NCBI GenBank assembly: GCA_002372505.1
Contig: DFGY01000105.1
Span: 1 to 61,522 of the forward strand
Length of the DNA: 61,522 bases
DNA from: Firmicutes bacterium UBA3738
GTDB lineage: Bacteria > Bacillota > Clostridia > Peptostreptococcales > Anaerovoracaceae
Direction of reading: 5' to 3'
Below the pieces are notes generated by a model. The model did not search any database. It saw nothing but the letters and a program-made list of their open reading frames with translations, and had not been told where the DNA came from. This document shows, one piece after another, positions 8,586 through 17,433 of this stretch. The number at the start of each line of letters is the position of its first letter. Within the stretch, counting starts at the first letter, position 1. The translations under genes and the position numbers were made by a program.

Positions 8586-9413
8586 ATGAGTATTATAGAA
8601 TGCGGAAATGTTGGTTATTCATACGATCTGGGAGTTACGAAGGTTCTTTGGGACATATCACTGAACATAGAAAAGGGCGATATTGTTGCAGTTCTCGGAC
8701 ATAACGGCTCAGGGAAATCTACGCTAATCAAACATTTTAATGCGCTTCTTAAACTCCAGGAGGGCAGGATTACTGTTGCCGATATTGAAATAAACAATGA
8801 AACGAATGTCTGGGAGCTGCGCAGGCGAATCGGCGTGGTGTTTCAAAACCCGGATAATCAGTTTGTGGCGTCTGCCGTCGAAGACGATGTCGCCTTTGGG
8901 CCGGAAAATTATCAGGTCCCCAGGGACGAAATCGGTGAGAAGACGAGGCAGGCACTGAGCAGAGTGGGCATGAACGGATATGAGAAGAGGCTAACCCACA
9001 CATTGTCCGGAGGGCAAAAGCAGCGCGTGGCTCTGGCAGGTGTGCTGGCCATGGACCCTGACATACTGGTATTCGATGAAGCCACATCCATGCTCGACCC
9101 CGAAGGCAGAAGAGAATTGCTCGATTACATAAAAGAACTAAACGAGGAGTCAAATAAAACAATAGTGATGGTCACCCATTACGTGGAGGAATGCTATATC
9201 GCAAATAAAGTGATGCTGATGAAGGAAGGCAGGCTGCTTAAGGCAGGTGAACCGAGAGATATCCTGGGAGATGAAGAGTTGCTACTAAGCTCGGGGCTCA
9301 GACCTCCGATAGCCACCCAGATATACCTGGAATTAAAGAAAAGGGGCATTGAACTTGATTGCTGCCCGCTAACTGAAGAGGAATTGGTGGAGTCCATATG
9401 TCGATTGAGCTAA
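8586..9413 (+). CDS. ecfA1: Energy-coupling factor transporter ATPase EcfA1
   Basis: This is one of the two ABC ATPases of an ECF-type vitamin or metal importer. Walker A is GHNGSGKST (38-46), the signature LSGGQKQRVALAG lies near 141-153 and Walker B ILVFDEA near 163. The C-terminal region after about residue 225 is the usual EcfA extension. The 275-residue length fits. The gene has no ribosome binding site and lies only 6 bp after a predicted -10 box, so leaderless translation is likely. It overlaps ecfA2 by 16 bp. Expression is probably controlled through the GC palindrome at 8538. Confidence 0.92.
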   Translation: MSIIECGNVGYSYDLGVTKVLWDISLNIEKGDIVAVLGHNGSGKSTLIKHFNALLKLQEGRITVADIEINNETNVWELRRRIGVVFQNPDNQFVASAVEDDVAFGPENYQVPRDEIGEKTRQALSRVGMNGYEKRLTHTLSGGQKQRVALAGVLAMDPDILVFDEATSMLDPEGRRELLDYIKELNEESNKTIVMVTHYVEECYIANKVMLMKEGRLLKAGEPRDILGDEELLLSSGLRPPIATQIYLELKKRGIELDCCPLTEEELVESICRLS

Positions 9414-10270
9414 AAAATATTACTCACATATACGAGCCCGGGACTCCATTTGAAGCCGCTGCTTTAAATAATGTAAGCCTTGAGATTCGCGAAGGAGAAA
9501 AAATCGGACTCATGGGCAGGACGGGCTGCGGCAAATCCACCCTGATTCAGATAATGGCCGGTCTGATTAAGCCCCTTAACGGAAATGTCATAATCGATGG
9601 CATCGATATAGACGAAGAAGGCTACGACAGGACGGGGCTCAGACAGAAGTTGGGAATAGTATTCCAATATCCCGAAGTCCAGCTATTTGAAACGACGGCA
9701 TACAAAGATGTAGCCTTCGGACTTAAATACAGCGACCTGACTCCCGAAGAAAAGGACGAAAACATAAGGTGGGCATTTGAGATTACGGGATTTGACCCTG
9801 ACAAAGTCGGTAGCAAGTCGCCTTTGGAATTATCCGGAGGAGAAAAGAGGAGACTGGCAATTGCGGGTGTCTTGGCTGTGAGGCCTAAATATCTCATTTT
9901 GGACGAACCCATTGCGGGACTTGATCCTGTCGCCCGAGAGAAGTTTTTAAAGCTTCTTCGTGACTTAAACGAAGAAGGCATGACCATAATAATGATTTCC
10001 CATAATGCGGACGCCATTGCCGGATTTGCAGACAGAACCATAGTTATGAGCAATGGACGTATAGAAATAGAAGGAGACACAAAAACCGTTTTTATGGACA
10101 GACCAAAGGCTGACGAGGCAGGTATCAGCGTCAGCACGGCAGGCCGAATAGCGGGAATGCTGCGCGACAGAGGAATAGATGTGTCTGAGGATGTGATGAG
10201 CGAAAGTGAATTGCTGAAGGAATTATGCGTTCACTTTAACAATGATAACAGGAGCGAAGATCAAACATGA
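9398..10270 (+). CDS. ecfA2: Energy-coupling factor transporter ATPase EcfA2
   Basis: This is the second ATPase of the ECF heterodimer. Walker A is GRTGCGKST (40-48), followed by VFQYPEVQLFE (Q-loop), LSGGEKRRLAIAG and LILDEPIAGLDP (Walker B and D-loop). It has 290 residues. The GGTGGAG ribosome binding site lies in the end of ecfA1. It overlaps ecfT by 4 bp (ATGA), so ecfA1, ecfA2 and ecfT are translationally coupled. Confidence 0.93.
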   Translation: MSIELKNITHIYEPGTPFEAAALNNVSLEIREGEKIGLMGRTGCGKSTLIQIMAGLIKPLNGNVIIDGIDIDEEGYDRTGLRQKLGIVFQYPEVQLFETTAYKDVAFGLKYSDLTPEEKDENIRWAFEITGFDPDKVGSKSPLELSGGEKRRLAIAGVLAVRPKYLILDEPIAGLDPVAREKFLKLLRDLNEEGMTIIMISHNADAIAGFADRTIVMSNGRIEIEGDTKTVFMDRPKADEAGISVSTAGRIAGMLRDRGIDVSEDVMSESELLKELCVHFNNDNRSEDQT

Positions 10271-11055
10271 TGCGCCAGATGGCGGGGAGATATATTCCCG
10301 GGGACTCAGTCCTTCATAATATTATCCCCTCCGCAAAACTTTTTTCATTCATATTGATAATAGCTGCAGTTATTTTTACCAATACTGTAGTCGGTTACGG
10401 GGCGATGGTGGCCTTCACTGTTTGCGTTGTCCTCTATTCAAATACGCCCATTGAAGGACTGATTAAATCCATTGCGGGCATGCTACCATTCTTTGCGGTC
10501 ATCTTTGTTATGAACTCACTGTTTTATTCGTCGGACAATCCTATTTGGAAATTCTGGTTCATAACATTATCTAAGGAAGGAATGATACAAGGGCTGAATG
10601 TTGTGTTCAGAATTGCGATTATTATAATAATCAGCGGAGTGCTGACTCAGACAACATCCACAATGGGTTTGATGAGCGGCATTGAAACACTTATAAAGCC
10701 TTTAAAATATATCAGGGTGCCGGTTGAGGAAGTTGCCATGATTCTTTCTGTGGCTCTGCAGTTCATCCCCACTCTCATAGAAGAAAGCGATAAAATCAAG
10801 AAAGCGCAGATTGCCAGAGGGGCTCGCTTCGAAAGTGAAAAACTGAGTGAGAGGGCCATGGCCATGCTGCCTATGATTGTCCCGTTGTTTCTGTCATCAT
10901 TCAAGAGGGCCGATGAACTTTCCATGGCCATGGAGTCCCGTGGATACAGAGGGGCAAAGGGCAGGACGCCCAAAGCGAGGGAGAGTCTGGACCGGCTCTC
11001 GGTCATGTCGATAATAGCTTGCGCAGCACTTTGCGCATTGGAGGTAATAATATGA
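10267..11055 (+). CDS. ecfT: Energy-coupling factor transmembrane protein EcfT
   Basis: EcfT is the membrane scaffold joining the two ATPases to the substrate-binding S component. The 262-residue protein shows several hydrophobic helices and, in the C-terminal cytoplasmic part, the two coupling-helix motifs of the family, here ARG in QIARGARFES and SRG in ESRGYRGAKGR. Its start overlaps ecfA2 (ATGA) and its stop overlaps the start of the S component gene (ATGA at 11052). Confidence 0.92.
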   Translation: MMRQMAGRYIPGDSVLHNIIPSAKLFSFILIIAAVIFTNTVVGYGAMVAFTVCVVLYSNTPIEGLIKSIAGMLPFFAVIFVMNSLFYSSDNPIWKFWFITLSKEGMIQGLNVVFRIAIIIIISGVLTQTTSTMGLMSGIETLIKPLKYIRVPVEEVAMILSVALQFIPTLIEESDKIKKAQIARGARFESEKLSERAMAMLPMIVPLFLSSFKRADELSMAMESRGYRGAKGRTPKARESLDRLSVMSIIACAALCALEVII

Positions 11056-11615
11056 GCGAAATGACAAGTGTCAAAAAATCCATTATTTGTGCAGTGTGTA
11101 TAGCCTTGTGCTATGTAATCCCGCTGTTTTTCCACGGGATACAAAACGCAGGCTCCATATTCTGCCCCATGCATATACCCGTGTTCATGTGCGGACTTAT
11201 TTGCGGCTGGAGTTACGGCCTGCTCTGCGGAATCGCAGGCCCTGTGATTTCAAGCGCCCTTACCGGTATGCCGCCAATAGCTTATCTGCCAAATATGGTT
11301 ACGGAGCTTGTGATTTACGGACTGGTGGCAGGACTGATGATGAAGCTGGTGCATACGAAGAACACATATCTCGATCTTTACATAAGCCTGGTTGTGGCAA
11401 TAGTATTAGGCCGCATTGCAGCAGGCATTGTCAGAGCATTGATATTCACTCAAGGGACATACTCAATGGCAATGTGGGTATCCGGATATGTAATCACATC
11501 ATGGCCGGGCACCCTGATACAGTTCATATTTATTCCATCGATAATCATGGCGCTCATGAAGGGGAGGCTCATCCCCGAAAGATATCCTAAGCTGCAAATA
11601 GAAGGGAGAAACTAA
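11052..11615 (+). CDS. ECF transporter S component, substrate unknown
   Basis: This is a substrate-binding integral membrane subunit of about 187 residues with some six hydrophobic segments. It carries a CPMHIPVFMCGLICGWSYG segment followed by SALTGMPP, a pattern I recognise from unassigned ECF S components. The start was set at 11052 because GGAGG (11040-11044) is well spaced there and the codon overlaps the ecfT stop; a start 33 bp upstream is possible but lacks a ribosome binding site. The substrate cannot be read from sequence. The Met-His-Ile-Pro segment recalls the N-terminal nickel/cobalt motif of CbiM but is internal here, so a metal substrate is only a speculation. The methyltransferase that follows may act on the imported compound. 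Confidence 0.85.
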   Translation: MSEMTSVKKSIICAVCIALCYVIPLFFHGIQNAGSIFCPMHIPVFMCGLICGWSYGLLCGIAGPVISSALTGMPPIAYLPNMVTELVIYGLVAGLMMKLVHTKNTYLDLYISLVVAIVLGRIAAGIVRALIFTQGTYSMAMWVSGYVITSWPGTLIQFIFIPSIIMALMKGRLIPERYPKLQIEGRN

Positions 11616-12200
11616 ATGAAAAAGGAAGACGTGAGAGAATTCTTTGATATGTGCGCTCCCACCTGGGATGCGGAAATGATAAAGGATGATGAGATTTTAA
11701 GACGCATATTTGATAATGCGGAGATAGAGGAAGGTGTGACGGTGCTGGACGTGGCCTGCGGGACAGGCGTGCTGGTGCCATACTACATGGACAGAAACGT
11801 TTCACAGATTACCGGGGTGGACATCTCACCTAAAATGGTGGAGATAGCAAAGGATAAATACGAGAGCTCCGATGTCCGGATATTATGTCAGGATGTCGAG
11901 GATATGCCGGGAGACGTTAAGTACGACAGAGTGATGGTGTATAATGCTTTTCCGCACTTTCCCGATCCCGGGAGGCTCATTGGCAAGCTGTCCGAGCTGG
12001 TTGCTCCAGGAGGCAAGCTGTCCATAGCTCACGGAATGAGCCGGGAGAAAATCGACAAGCATCATGAGGGGATTGCCAGCAAAGTGTCAATAGGACTAAT
12101 TTCAGAAGATGAACTGGCAGAGCTAATGAGACCTTACTTTAATATAGACGTTAAGATTTCAAATGAGGAAATGTATCAGGTCAGCGGAACAAAAAAGTAG
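11616..12200 (+). CDS. Class I SAM-dependent methyltransferase
   Basis: The 194-residue protein has a Rossmann-type methyltransferase fold. Motif I is VLDVACGTGVL (about 43-53), followed by GVDISPKMVEIA, the motif IV region RVMVYNAFPHFPDP and the segment SIAHGMSREKIDKHH. It starts immediately after the stop codon of the S component gene, so it is the last gene of the ECF operon. The tight coupling suggests it modifies or uses the imported substrate, but the acceptor is unknown. No clear terminator follows; 187 bp separate it from moxR. Confidence 0.85.
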   Translation: MKKEDVREFFDMCAPTWDAEMIKDDEILRRIFDNAEIEEGVTVLDVACGTGVLVPYYMDRNVSQITGVDISPKMVEIAKDKYESSDVRILCQDVEDMPGDVKYDRVMVYNAFPHFPDPGRLIGKLSELVAPGGKLSIAHGMSREKIDKHHEGIASKVSIGLISEDELAELMRPYFNIDVKISNEEMYQVSGTKK

Positions 12201-12279
12201 CGAAAGGATGCACATAAAACGATGAATGATATTTATAGTTTTTTGGTTTTTGGCATGGAAAAATCATAATCGTTCATAT

Positions 12280-12321
12280 CCCCCATAGGGGGTTGTCTAT
12301 AATTTTCCATTTTGATTTAAT
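12280..12321 (+). promoter_or_regulatory. GC-palindrome promoter site 2, before the MoxR operon
   Basis: CCCCCATAGGGGG (12280-12292) abuts TTGTCT (-35, 12293-12298), and TTTAAT (-10, 12316-12321) follows after 17 bp. The predicted start is near 12328, giving moxR a leader of about 60 nt. The palindrome plus TTGTCTAT is shared with the site at 25202. Confidence 0.7.
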
Positions 12322-12387
12322 TAGAAAAGTACCTGTAGGCAGACGCCGAGATACACCGGGATAAACTAGTAGATACCAGGAGAAACA

Positions 12388-13323
12388 ATGTACAAAGAAG
12401 TATCAGATATTATAAGCGAAATAGAGAAGGTCGTCATTGGTAAAGAAGATGTGATAAAAAAAGTCCTCATGAGTATTTTGGCCAGAGGGCATATCCTTTT
12501 GGACGACGTGCCGGGAGTGGGAAAAACGACTATGGCGGTTGCTTTCGGACGTGTTCTTGGACTGGATTACAACAGGATCCAGTTCACTCCCGATGTGCTG
12601 CCATCTGACATAGTCGGTTTTTCGATATACAACAAGGAAAAGGCCTCTTTTGTATACATGCCAGGAACAGTCAATGATACAAATCTGCTGCTGGCTGATG
12701 AAATAAACAGAACATCCAGCAGAACCCAGGCGGCGCTGCTGGAGGCAATGGAAGAAAAGCAGGTGACGGTAGATGGGAAGGTTCATCCTCTGCAGGATCC
12801 CTTCATAGTGATCGCCACTCAGAACCAGGTAGGAACAGCAGGAACACAGATGCTGCCTCATGCACAGCTGGACAGATTCCTTGTGAAACTTGCTATAGGA
12901 TATCCTGATGTTGCCAGCCAAATGGATATCATAAAGGAACGTCAGGTAATAGATTCATATGCAGGTCTTAGCAACGTAATCACAAGGGATGGTCTTGTAA
13001 AGATGCAAAATTATTGTCTGTCCATGACAATGAAAGATGAAATAGTATCATATATCGCAGAGCTTGCCATCGCTTCAAGAGAAGATCCTTTGATCGAACT
13101 TGGGGTCAGCCCTAGAGGAGCAATAGCCATCAGTCATATGGCAAAAGCATGCGCATTCGTTGATGGAAGGGATTATGTGACTGCGGAGGATGTTAGAAAT
13201 ATATTCATTGATGTATGCTCCCATAGGATATTGCTGTCACAGAAGGCCAGAATGGAAGGAAAAGATCCCAGCGATGTTCTGACAGGCCTGCTGGAAAAAG
13301 TGAGCATGCCGTTTTCAGGGTAA
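12388..13323 (+). CDS. MoxR-family AAA+ ATPase
   Basis: MoxR ATPases act as chaperones for assembly of envelope or metal-dependent complexes. The 311-residue protein carries Walker A VPGVGKTT (41-48), LPSDIVGFSIYN, Walker B LLADEINR and the sensor region VIATQNQVG typical of the MRP/MoxR group. AGGAGA precedes the ATG. It begins a four-gene operon with a DUF58 protein, a TgpA-like membrane protein and a lipoprotein, the usual MoxR-DUF58 pairing. The client complex is not known. Confidence 0.9.
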   Translation: MYKEVSDIISEIEKVVIGKEDVIKKVLMSILARGHILLDDVPGVGKTTMAVAFGRVLGLDYNRIQFTPDVLPSDIVGFSIYNKEKASFVYMPGTVNDTNLLLADEINRTSSRTQAALLEAMEEKQVTVDGKVHPLQDPFIVIATQNQVGTAGTQMLPHAQLDRFLVKLAIGYPDVASQMDIIKERQVIDSYAGLSNVITRDGLVKMQNYCLSMTMKDEIVSYIAELAIASREDPLIELGVSPRGAIAISHMAKACAFVDGRDYVTAEDVRNIFIDVCSHRILLSQKARMEGKDPSDVLTGLLEKVSMPFSG

Positions 13324-13329
13324 ATACGA

Positions 13330-14499
13330 ATGAAGAAAAGACGGATAGCCTGGACAGGGATAATATTGGCAGCAGCCATCGCATATTTGTTTTCCAATGG
13401 AACGGTAACGCTGGCGATGCTGGTGGCGGCGATCAGTTTTCCCGTCGCTTCAGCAGTATTGTTTTCGGTATCCGGAAGAAAGCTTGATGTAAATATATAC
13501 GCAGGACAAGACGAAGCAAATGGGCATTTGCTCATAAGGCTCAACTGCCAAAACAACAGCGTTATTCCCATAGCAATGGCAGAAACAGTTACAGACATAA
13601 AGAATCTCAGAACAGGAGAATGGATCCAGTCAAAAGGGTCCGCTTATATAAGCGGCAAGAGTGAAGAAACGGTTACAGTCAACCTTACGGCAGCACACAT
13701 AGGAAGGCACGACATATGTCTGGATGAGATCTATATATATGACGCGCTGCAGCTGTTCAGAAAAAAGATGAATACATCTCTAAAGCATTCATTTGTATTG
13801 GGGCCAAGAGAATTTGAGATGAGTCTGCGTTTTGGCAGCAGTTCATCATCCATACTCGAAAGCGACAAATATTCAAGGATAATGCAGGGCAATGACCCAG
13901 GAGAAGTGCGCAGCATTCGGGAATATGTACCTGGAGATCCGGTGAGAAATATCCATTGGAAGCTATCGGAGAAGACAGACAAAGTGCTGGTCAAGGAACT
14001 GAGCCTTCCTGTAACGGATGATCTTCTTATAATCCTGGATTCTGTAAAGGAGGACACCGGATATGAGAGCATGGATGCATGTGCCTCGGTATATGCTTCG
14101 CTGATAAAGGCAGCTCTGGATGAAGATATGAGTTTTTCCATTGGATGGATGGATCCTGATAGCAGAAGACCTGAAGTGAGAAAAATCAGCGACAAGATCC
14201 AGGCATCATTGGCTGCAGAAGAATATCTTGCTGTACCTGCACGAAAAGATGATAGCAAATATAATGATCATCACAGTGGGAAGGTGCCTGGGAAAGGCGG
14301 TAGTGCTAGCAGCATGCGGTATGCTTATATAGTGACTGTAGGTGCCGTAGTTCCGTCGGATATCAGCAATATGGCATCGGTAAGCTCCATTACAGCGTTG
14401 ATATGTGATGCGTCAGGCCTGATGAATATAGAAGGAATAAAAGTGACTGGATTTGATGCGAAAGACTATGAGCAGTCACTGGCATCGATCGCAATATAA
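13330..14499 (+). CDS. DUF58-domain membrane protein
   Basis: The 389-residue protein has two N-terminal hydrophobic segments (about 9-22 and 24-40) and a DUF58 core with the family signature YVPGDPVRNIHWKLSEKTDKV near residues 197-221. DUF58 proteins pair with MoxR ATPases and often a transglutaminase-like membrane protein in envelope-related operons. A von Willebrand-like fold after the signature is usual for the family and plausible here (DDLLIILDSV). The gene begins 6 bp after moxR with only a weak ribosome binding site. Confidence 0.85.
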   Translation: MKKRRIAWTGIILAAAIAYLFSNGTVTLAMLVAAISFPVASAVLFSVSGRKLDVNIYAGQDEANGHLLIRLNCQNNSVIPIAMAETVTDIKNLRTGEWIQSKGSAYISGKSEETVTVNLTAAHIGRHDICLDEIYIYDALQLFRKKMNTSLKHSFVLGPREFEMSLRFGSSSSSILESDKYSRIMQGNDPGEVRSIREYVPGDPVRNIHWKLSEKTDKVLVKELSLPVTDDLLIILDSVKEDTGYESMDACASVYASLIKAALDEDMSFSIGWMDPDSRRPEVRKISDKIQASLAAEEYLAVPARKDDSKYNDHHSGKVPGKGGSASSMRYAYIVTVGAVVPSDISNMASVSSITALICDASGLMNIEGIKVTGFDAKDYEQSLASIAI

Positions 14500-14511
14500 A
14501 GAAACGAAAGA

Positions 14512-15786
14512 ATGGACTATAACGAAAAGGTTGAAACAAAAGATATAACAGGCAAGGGGGAAAACGGGAAAAGTATATTCCTGATAATTTCATGTACCAT
14601 GCTGCTGACAGCAACCTTTTGTATGCTGATCATGATGACAGGTACAAGGACGGTATTACAATATGCCATAGGTCTGCCTTTGGCCTTTGCACTGCCGAAT
14701 CTGATCAGATCCGGCAGCAAAAAAGGGGCTATAGCATTCTCTGTAGTAACAGCTGTGGCAGCGGCAGTGACTATTATAATATGGCACAGTGAAATAATAG
14801 ACGGCATCTGTCTTTTGGTAAACAATCTATATGTCGCCAGTGAAAAGAGCCAGGCATATCTGTATGACAAATTTGAGATCGCAAGAGATCCGGGTTCATA
14901 TATTCTATGCATGAGATATGCGGCCCTTTGGATGGGAACTGCGGCAGGAGCAATACTGTCCTTCATCCCGATGAGAATAATGCGCTGGATAAGCTGCCTG
15001 ATATGTATTGCCGATTTGATCAGTTTGGCATTTTTCGGACTGCTGCCTAATGTTATTTGCGGCGGAGTGATGATGGTATCAGCTGCGGCGGTGCTATGCA
15101 GCGGTAGATCCAAATCAATGGTTCCGGTGATGATAGCAGGAGTACTAGCTTTCGTGATAGTGGTAGCGATTTCTCCGGGAGAATTCAAAAGCATATCCAA
15201 AGCAGACGAAAACCTAAGAGACAAATTGGCAACCAGTACGGTCAGCATACAGGGAAATGAAAAGGCTAGTAGCGAATCGAAAAATAACAAAGAAAACCGG
15301 CAAGGAAAGGGAAGTGCAAAAAAGAACCGGCAGGCGGATAATGAAAAGAAGTACATGAAGATATGGATCGTATTGGGTCTCATATTGCTGACTGCCATGA
15401 TCCTGTTCATCCCCGCCGTGATACACGACCGTTTGGAAAAAAAGAGAAAGAAGAACAGAAAGGATCTGGATAGTCAAGATCCGGGCCAGGCGATACGGGC
15501 AATGTTCCCATATGCGGTTAAGTGGCTGCAGGCTGCAGGTCTAGGCAGCGCAAATATTCCCTTCGCCGACTATCAGCAAAGCGTGAAGGAAATGACTTCG
15601 GATGAGTATTCGGATGAGTATTCGCTGATGCTAGAGCGATGGAAGGAAGCAGCTTATAGCGATCATGTATTCAATGAAGAAGATCGCGCCGGCATGAAAC
15701 TGTTCATGGATAGAACCATCGCAGATGTGAAAAGCAGGATGGGTATGCGAGACAAACTGAAAGTCAGATTTGTAACGGCTCTGTGA
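14512..15786 (+). CDS. TgpA/DUF4129-like multi-pass membrane protein lacking a transglutaminase core
   Basis: This 424-residue protein occupies the third position of the MoxR-DUF58 operon, where a TgpA-type protein (membrane helices, extracytoplasmic transglutaminase, final helix, DUF4129-like tail) is usual. Hydrophobic helices are visible up to about residue 225. A short Lys/Asn/Ser-rich extracytoplasmic stretch (about 235-280) then stands where the transglutaminase would be, followed by a helix (about 284-303) and an acidic-basic C-terminal tail. No Cys-His-Asp transglutaminase motif is present. The tail contains a small duplication (DEYSDEYS, 15598-15621). Assignment rests on position and topology, so the family name is an inference. 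Confidence 0.6.
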   Translation: MDYNEKVETKDITGKGENGKSIFLIISCTMLLTATFCMLIMMTGTRTVLQYAIGLPLAFALPNLIRSGSKKGAIAFSVVTAVAAAVTIIIWHSEIIDGICLLVNNLYVASEKSQAYLYDKFEIARDPGSYILCMRYAALWMGTAAGAILSFIPMRIMRWISCLICIADLISLAFFGLLPNVICGGVMMVSAAAVLCSGRSKSMVPVMIAGVLAFVIVVAISPGEFKSISKADENLRDKLATSTVSIQGNEKASSESKNNKENRQGKGSAKKNRQADNEKKYMKIWIVLGLILLTAMILFIPAVIHDRLEKKRKKNRKDLDSQDPGQAIRAMFPYAVKWLQAAGLGSANIPFADYQQSVKEMTSDEYSDEYSLMLERWKEAAYSDHVFNEEDRAGMKLFMDRTIADVKSRMGMRDKLKVRFVTAL

Positions 15787-15873
15787 TATGCGACAAAGCT
15801 TTTTCAATGCACGATGCAGTTAAGCGAATCGATGTTTAATACTTGTAGTCAAATCGAAAAAGGCGATACCAAA

Positions 15874-17298
15874 ATGAATAAAGGCAATGCCACCGGAAGG
15901 GTAAACAGAATAATCAAGATGATAATATGCGTGCTGATCATGGCCGCCATGTTAGTGTGCCTTTCCGGATGCAGAGACAGAATAACCAACAGAGCCGATG
16001 CGGATCGGGAAACTATCGACAAGACCGGAACAATGGCAGCGGATTATGAAAAGAGGAGAGATGAACTGGATCTGAAAGAAGCTGTAAAATCCCTGATGAA
16101 GAATAAAAAGCGGCCGGAAAAGAAAGAAGAACAGAAGGAAGAAAAAAAGCAAAGCGAAGAAAAGTCTAAGGGGTCTAATGATAATGATACAAAAGATGCA
16201 AAAGTAGATCAAAAGAAAAAATCTAAAAACAACAATAGCGATAAAGATAACAGCAACGGAACAAAAGGCGGAAAAAAGAAAGGCCAAAACGGAGATGGAC
16301 CCGGTGGCGATCAGCCAGGAGAATCCGGTCAAAGTGATCCGGCCGAAGGTGATCCGATTGAAGAAAGAGCAAGTAAAGTATTGGTTGCATTCGATCCAAA
16401 TGAAGGTAAATGCGTGCCTGCAAACGATGACAGCAGAGAGTATACGTCAGGTAAAGAGTATGGCTCTTTTCCGAATGCCACAAGAGATGATCATACATTT
16501 ACCGGGTGGTATACGGAAAAGGATGGCGGCACTGCTGTAACAGAAAAAAGCATCGTTCCTGAAGGTGAGCACACACTATATGCACACTGGACAAAAGCAG
16601 CAGACAGTAGTGGAAAAAATGAAGAGGTATATACACTGACTTTCGATCCTTGTGATGGAAGGATCAAAAACAGAGAGAGGACAAGGGAGATTTCATTAGG
16701 CAGTGCTTATGGTAATATGCCTTTGCCGGTAAAGACAGGCAATGATTTTCTCGGATGGTTCACAAAGAAAGATGGCGGACAGAAAATCAGTGAGAATGAT
16801 GAATATAAGGAGAAAGGAAATCAGACCCTTTATGCTCATTGGGAATACAATCCTTACAAATACTGGTCTTCGATGCGTCTTACGATATATGAATCCATGT
16901 ATGCTTGTCAGGTGGTGGATTGTTATATTGAATTCGATGACAATAAGACAACCACATCCTGCAGCCTTCTTTCAGATGCCAAGATAGGCAACTGCGCGCG
17001 AAATAGAGGCAGCAACACTACTGTCACAGATGAATGGATAGAGGGTCGCAATCCTGCAGCAATCATCAAATGCAAAGGTAGCCCTTCCCAGGCTGCTTCC
17101 ATAAAGTCATCAATGGCAGAAAGATTCCCTGACAGAAGGATATTAGTTGTTCCATCTTCTGCAGTGAATGGCAATGATCATGAAAGATTATTCTACACGC
17201 TGGCTTTGGGAAAAGCGATATATCCCAGCTGGTTTGAAGAAATAGATCTTGATAAAGCCGGAAGCGAACTTGGTGTCAGTGGATCTGTCTATGAATAA
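15874..17298 (+). CDS. Lipoprotein with two InlB B-type repeats
   Basis: The protein has a lipoprotein signal peptide ending LVCLSGC, a Lys/Glu/Asp-rich low-complexity stretch, two Listeria-Bacteroides (InlB B) repeats each ending in TLYAHW (near 16575 and 16830), and a C-terminal domain of about 150 residues that I do not recognise. The start at 15874 puts the lipobox Cys about 33 residues in; an upstream ATG at 15814 has no ribosome binding site and would give an over-long signal. The C-terminal part contains four Cys (ACQVVDC, SCSLL, GNCAR), possibly disulfide-bonded. As the last gene of the MoxR operon it may be a client of that chaperone system at the cell surface. Confidence 0.72.
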   Translation: MNKGNATGRVNRIIKMIICVLIMAAMLVCLSGCRDRITNRADADRETIDKTGTMAADYEKRRDELDLKEAVKSLMKNKKRPEKKEEQKEEKKQSEEKSKGSNDNDTKDAKVDQKKKSKNNNSDKDNSNGTKGGKKKGQNGDGPGGDQPGESGQSDPAEGDPIEERASKVLVAFDPNEGKCVPANDDSREYTSGKEYGSFPNATRDDHTFTGWYTEKDGGTAVTEKSIVPEGEHTLYAHWTKAADSSGKNEEVYTLTFDPCDGRIKNRERTREISLGSAYGNMPLPVKTGNDFLGWFTKKDGGQKISENDEYKEKGNQTLYAHWEYNPYKYWSSMRLTIYESMYACQVVDCYIEFDDNKTTTSCSLLSDAKIGNCARNRGSNTTVTDEWIEGRNPAAIIKCKGSPSQAASIKSSMAERFPDRRILVVPSSAVNGNDHERLFYTLALGKAIYPSWFEEIDLDKAGSELGVSGSVYE

Positions 17299-17301
17299 TA
17301 A

Positions 17302-17343
17302 CCCCCTATGGGGCTTGCAGGCAACTAGGCGTACAAATATCAT
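17302..17343 (+). promoter_or_regulatory. GC-palindrome promoter site 3, before the surface pseudo-nucleotidase
   Basis: CCCCCTATGGGGC (17302-17314, last arm base mismatched) abuts TTGCAG (-35, 17315-17320), and TATCAT (-10, 17338-17343) follows after 17 bp. The site starts 3 bp after the lipoprotein stop codon. The terminator of the MoxR operon begins 2 bp after the -10 box, so promoter and terminator overlap. Confidence 0.55.
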
Positions 17344-17344
17344 A

Positions 17345-17376
17345 ACAGCATGAATAATGATTCGTGCTGTTTTTTT
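17345..17376 (+). terminator. Terminator of the MoxR operon
   Basis: ACAGCATGAA (17345-17354) pairs with TTCGTGCTGT (17361-17370), with one G-T wobble and a 6-nt loop, followed by six T. It lies across the predicted start site of the next gene. Confidence 0.8.
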
Positions 17377-17433
17377 ATGTACAGTTCTGAATCTATGAAA
17401 AAGCTATTATTACCGAAAGGAGAAAGTGGGAAA

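Noticed and set aside
12322..12387. A riboswitch in the moxR leader
   Set aside because: The leader is about 60 nt with no recognised aptamer core or terminator; nothing beyond the ribosome binding site can be supported.
14517..15410. A 297-residue open frame on the minus strand
   Set aside because: It lies wholly within the TgpA-like gene and has no ribosome binding site or known domain; it is a shadow of hydrophobic codons.
17350..17433. An N-terminal extension of the pseudo-nucleotidase from an ATG at 17350
   Set aside because: It starts inside a terminator hairpin, has no ribosome binding site and would place 28 residues before a standard signal peptide.
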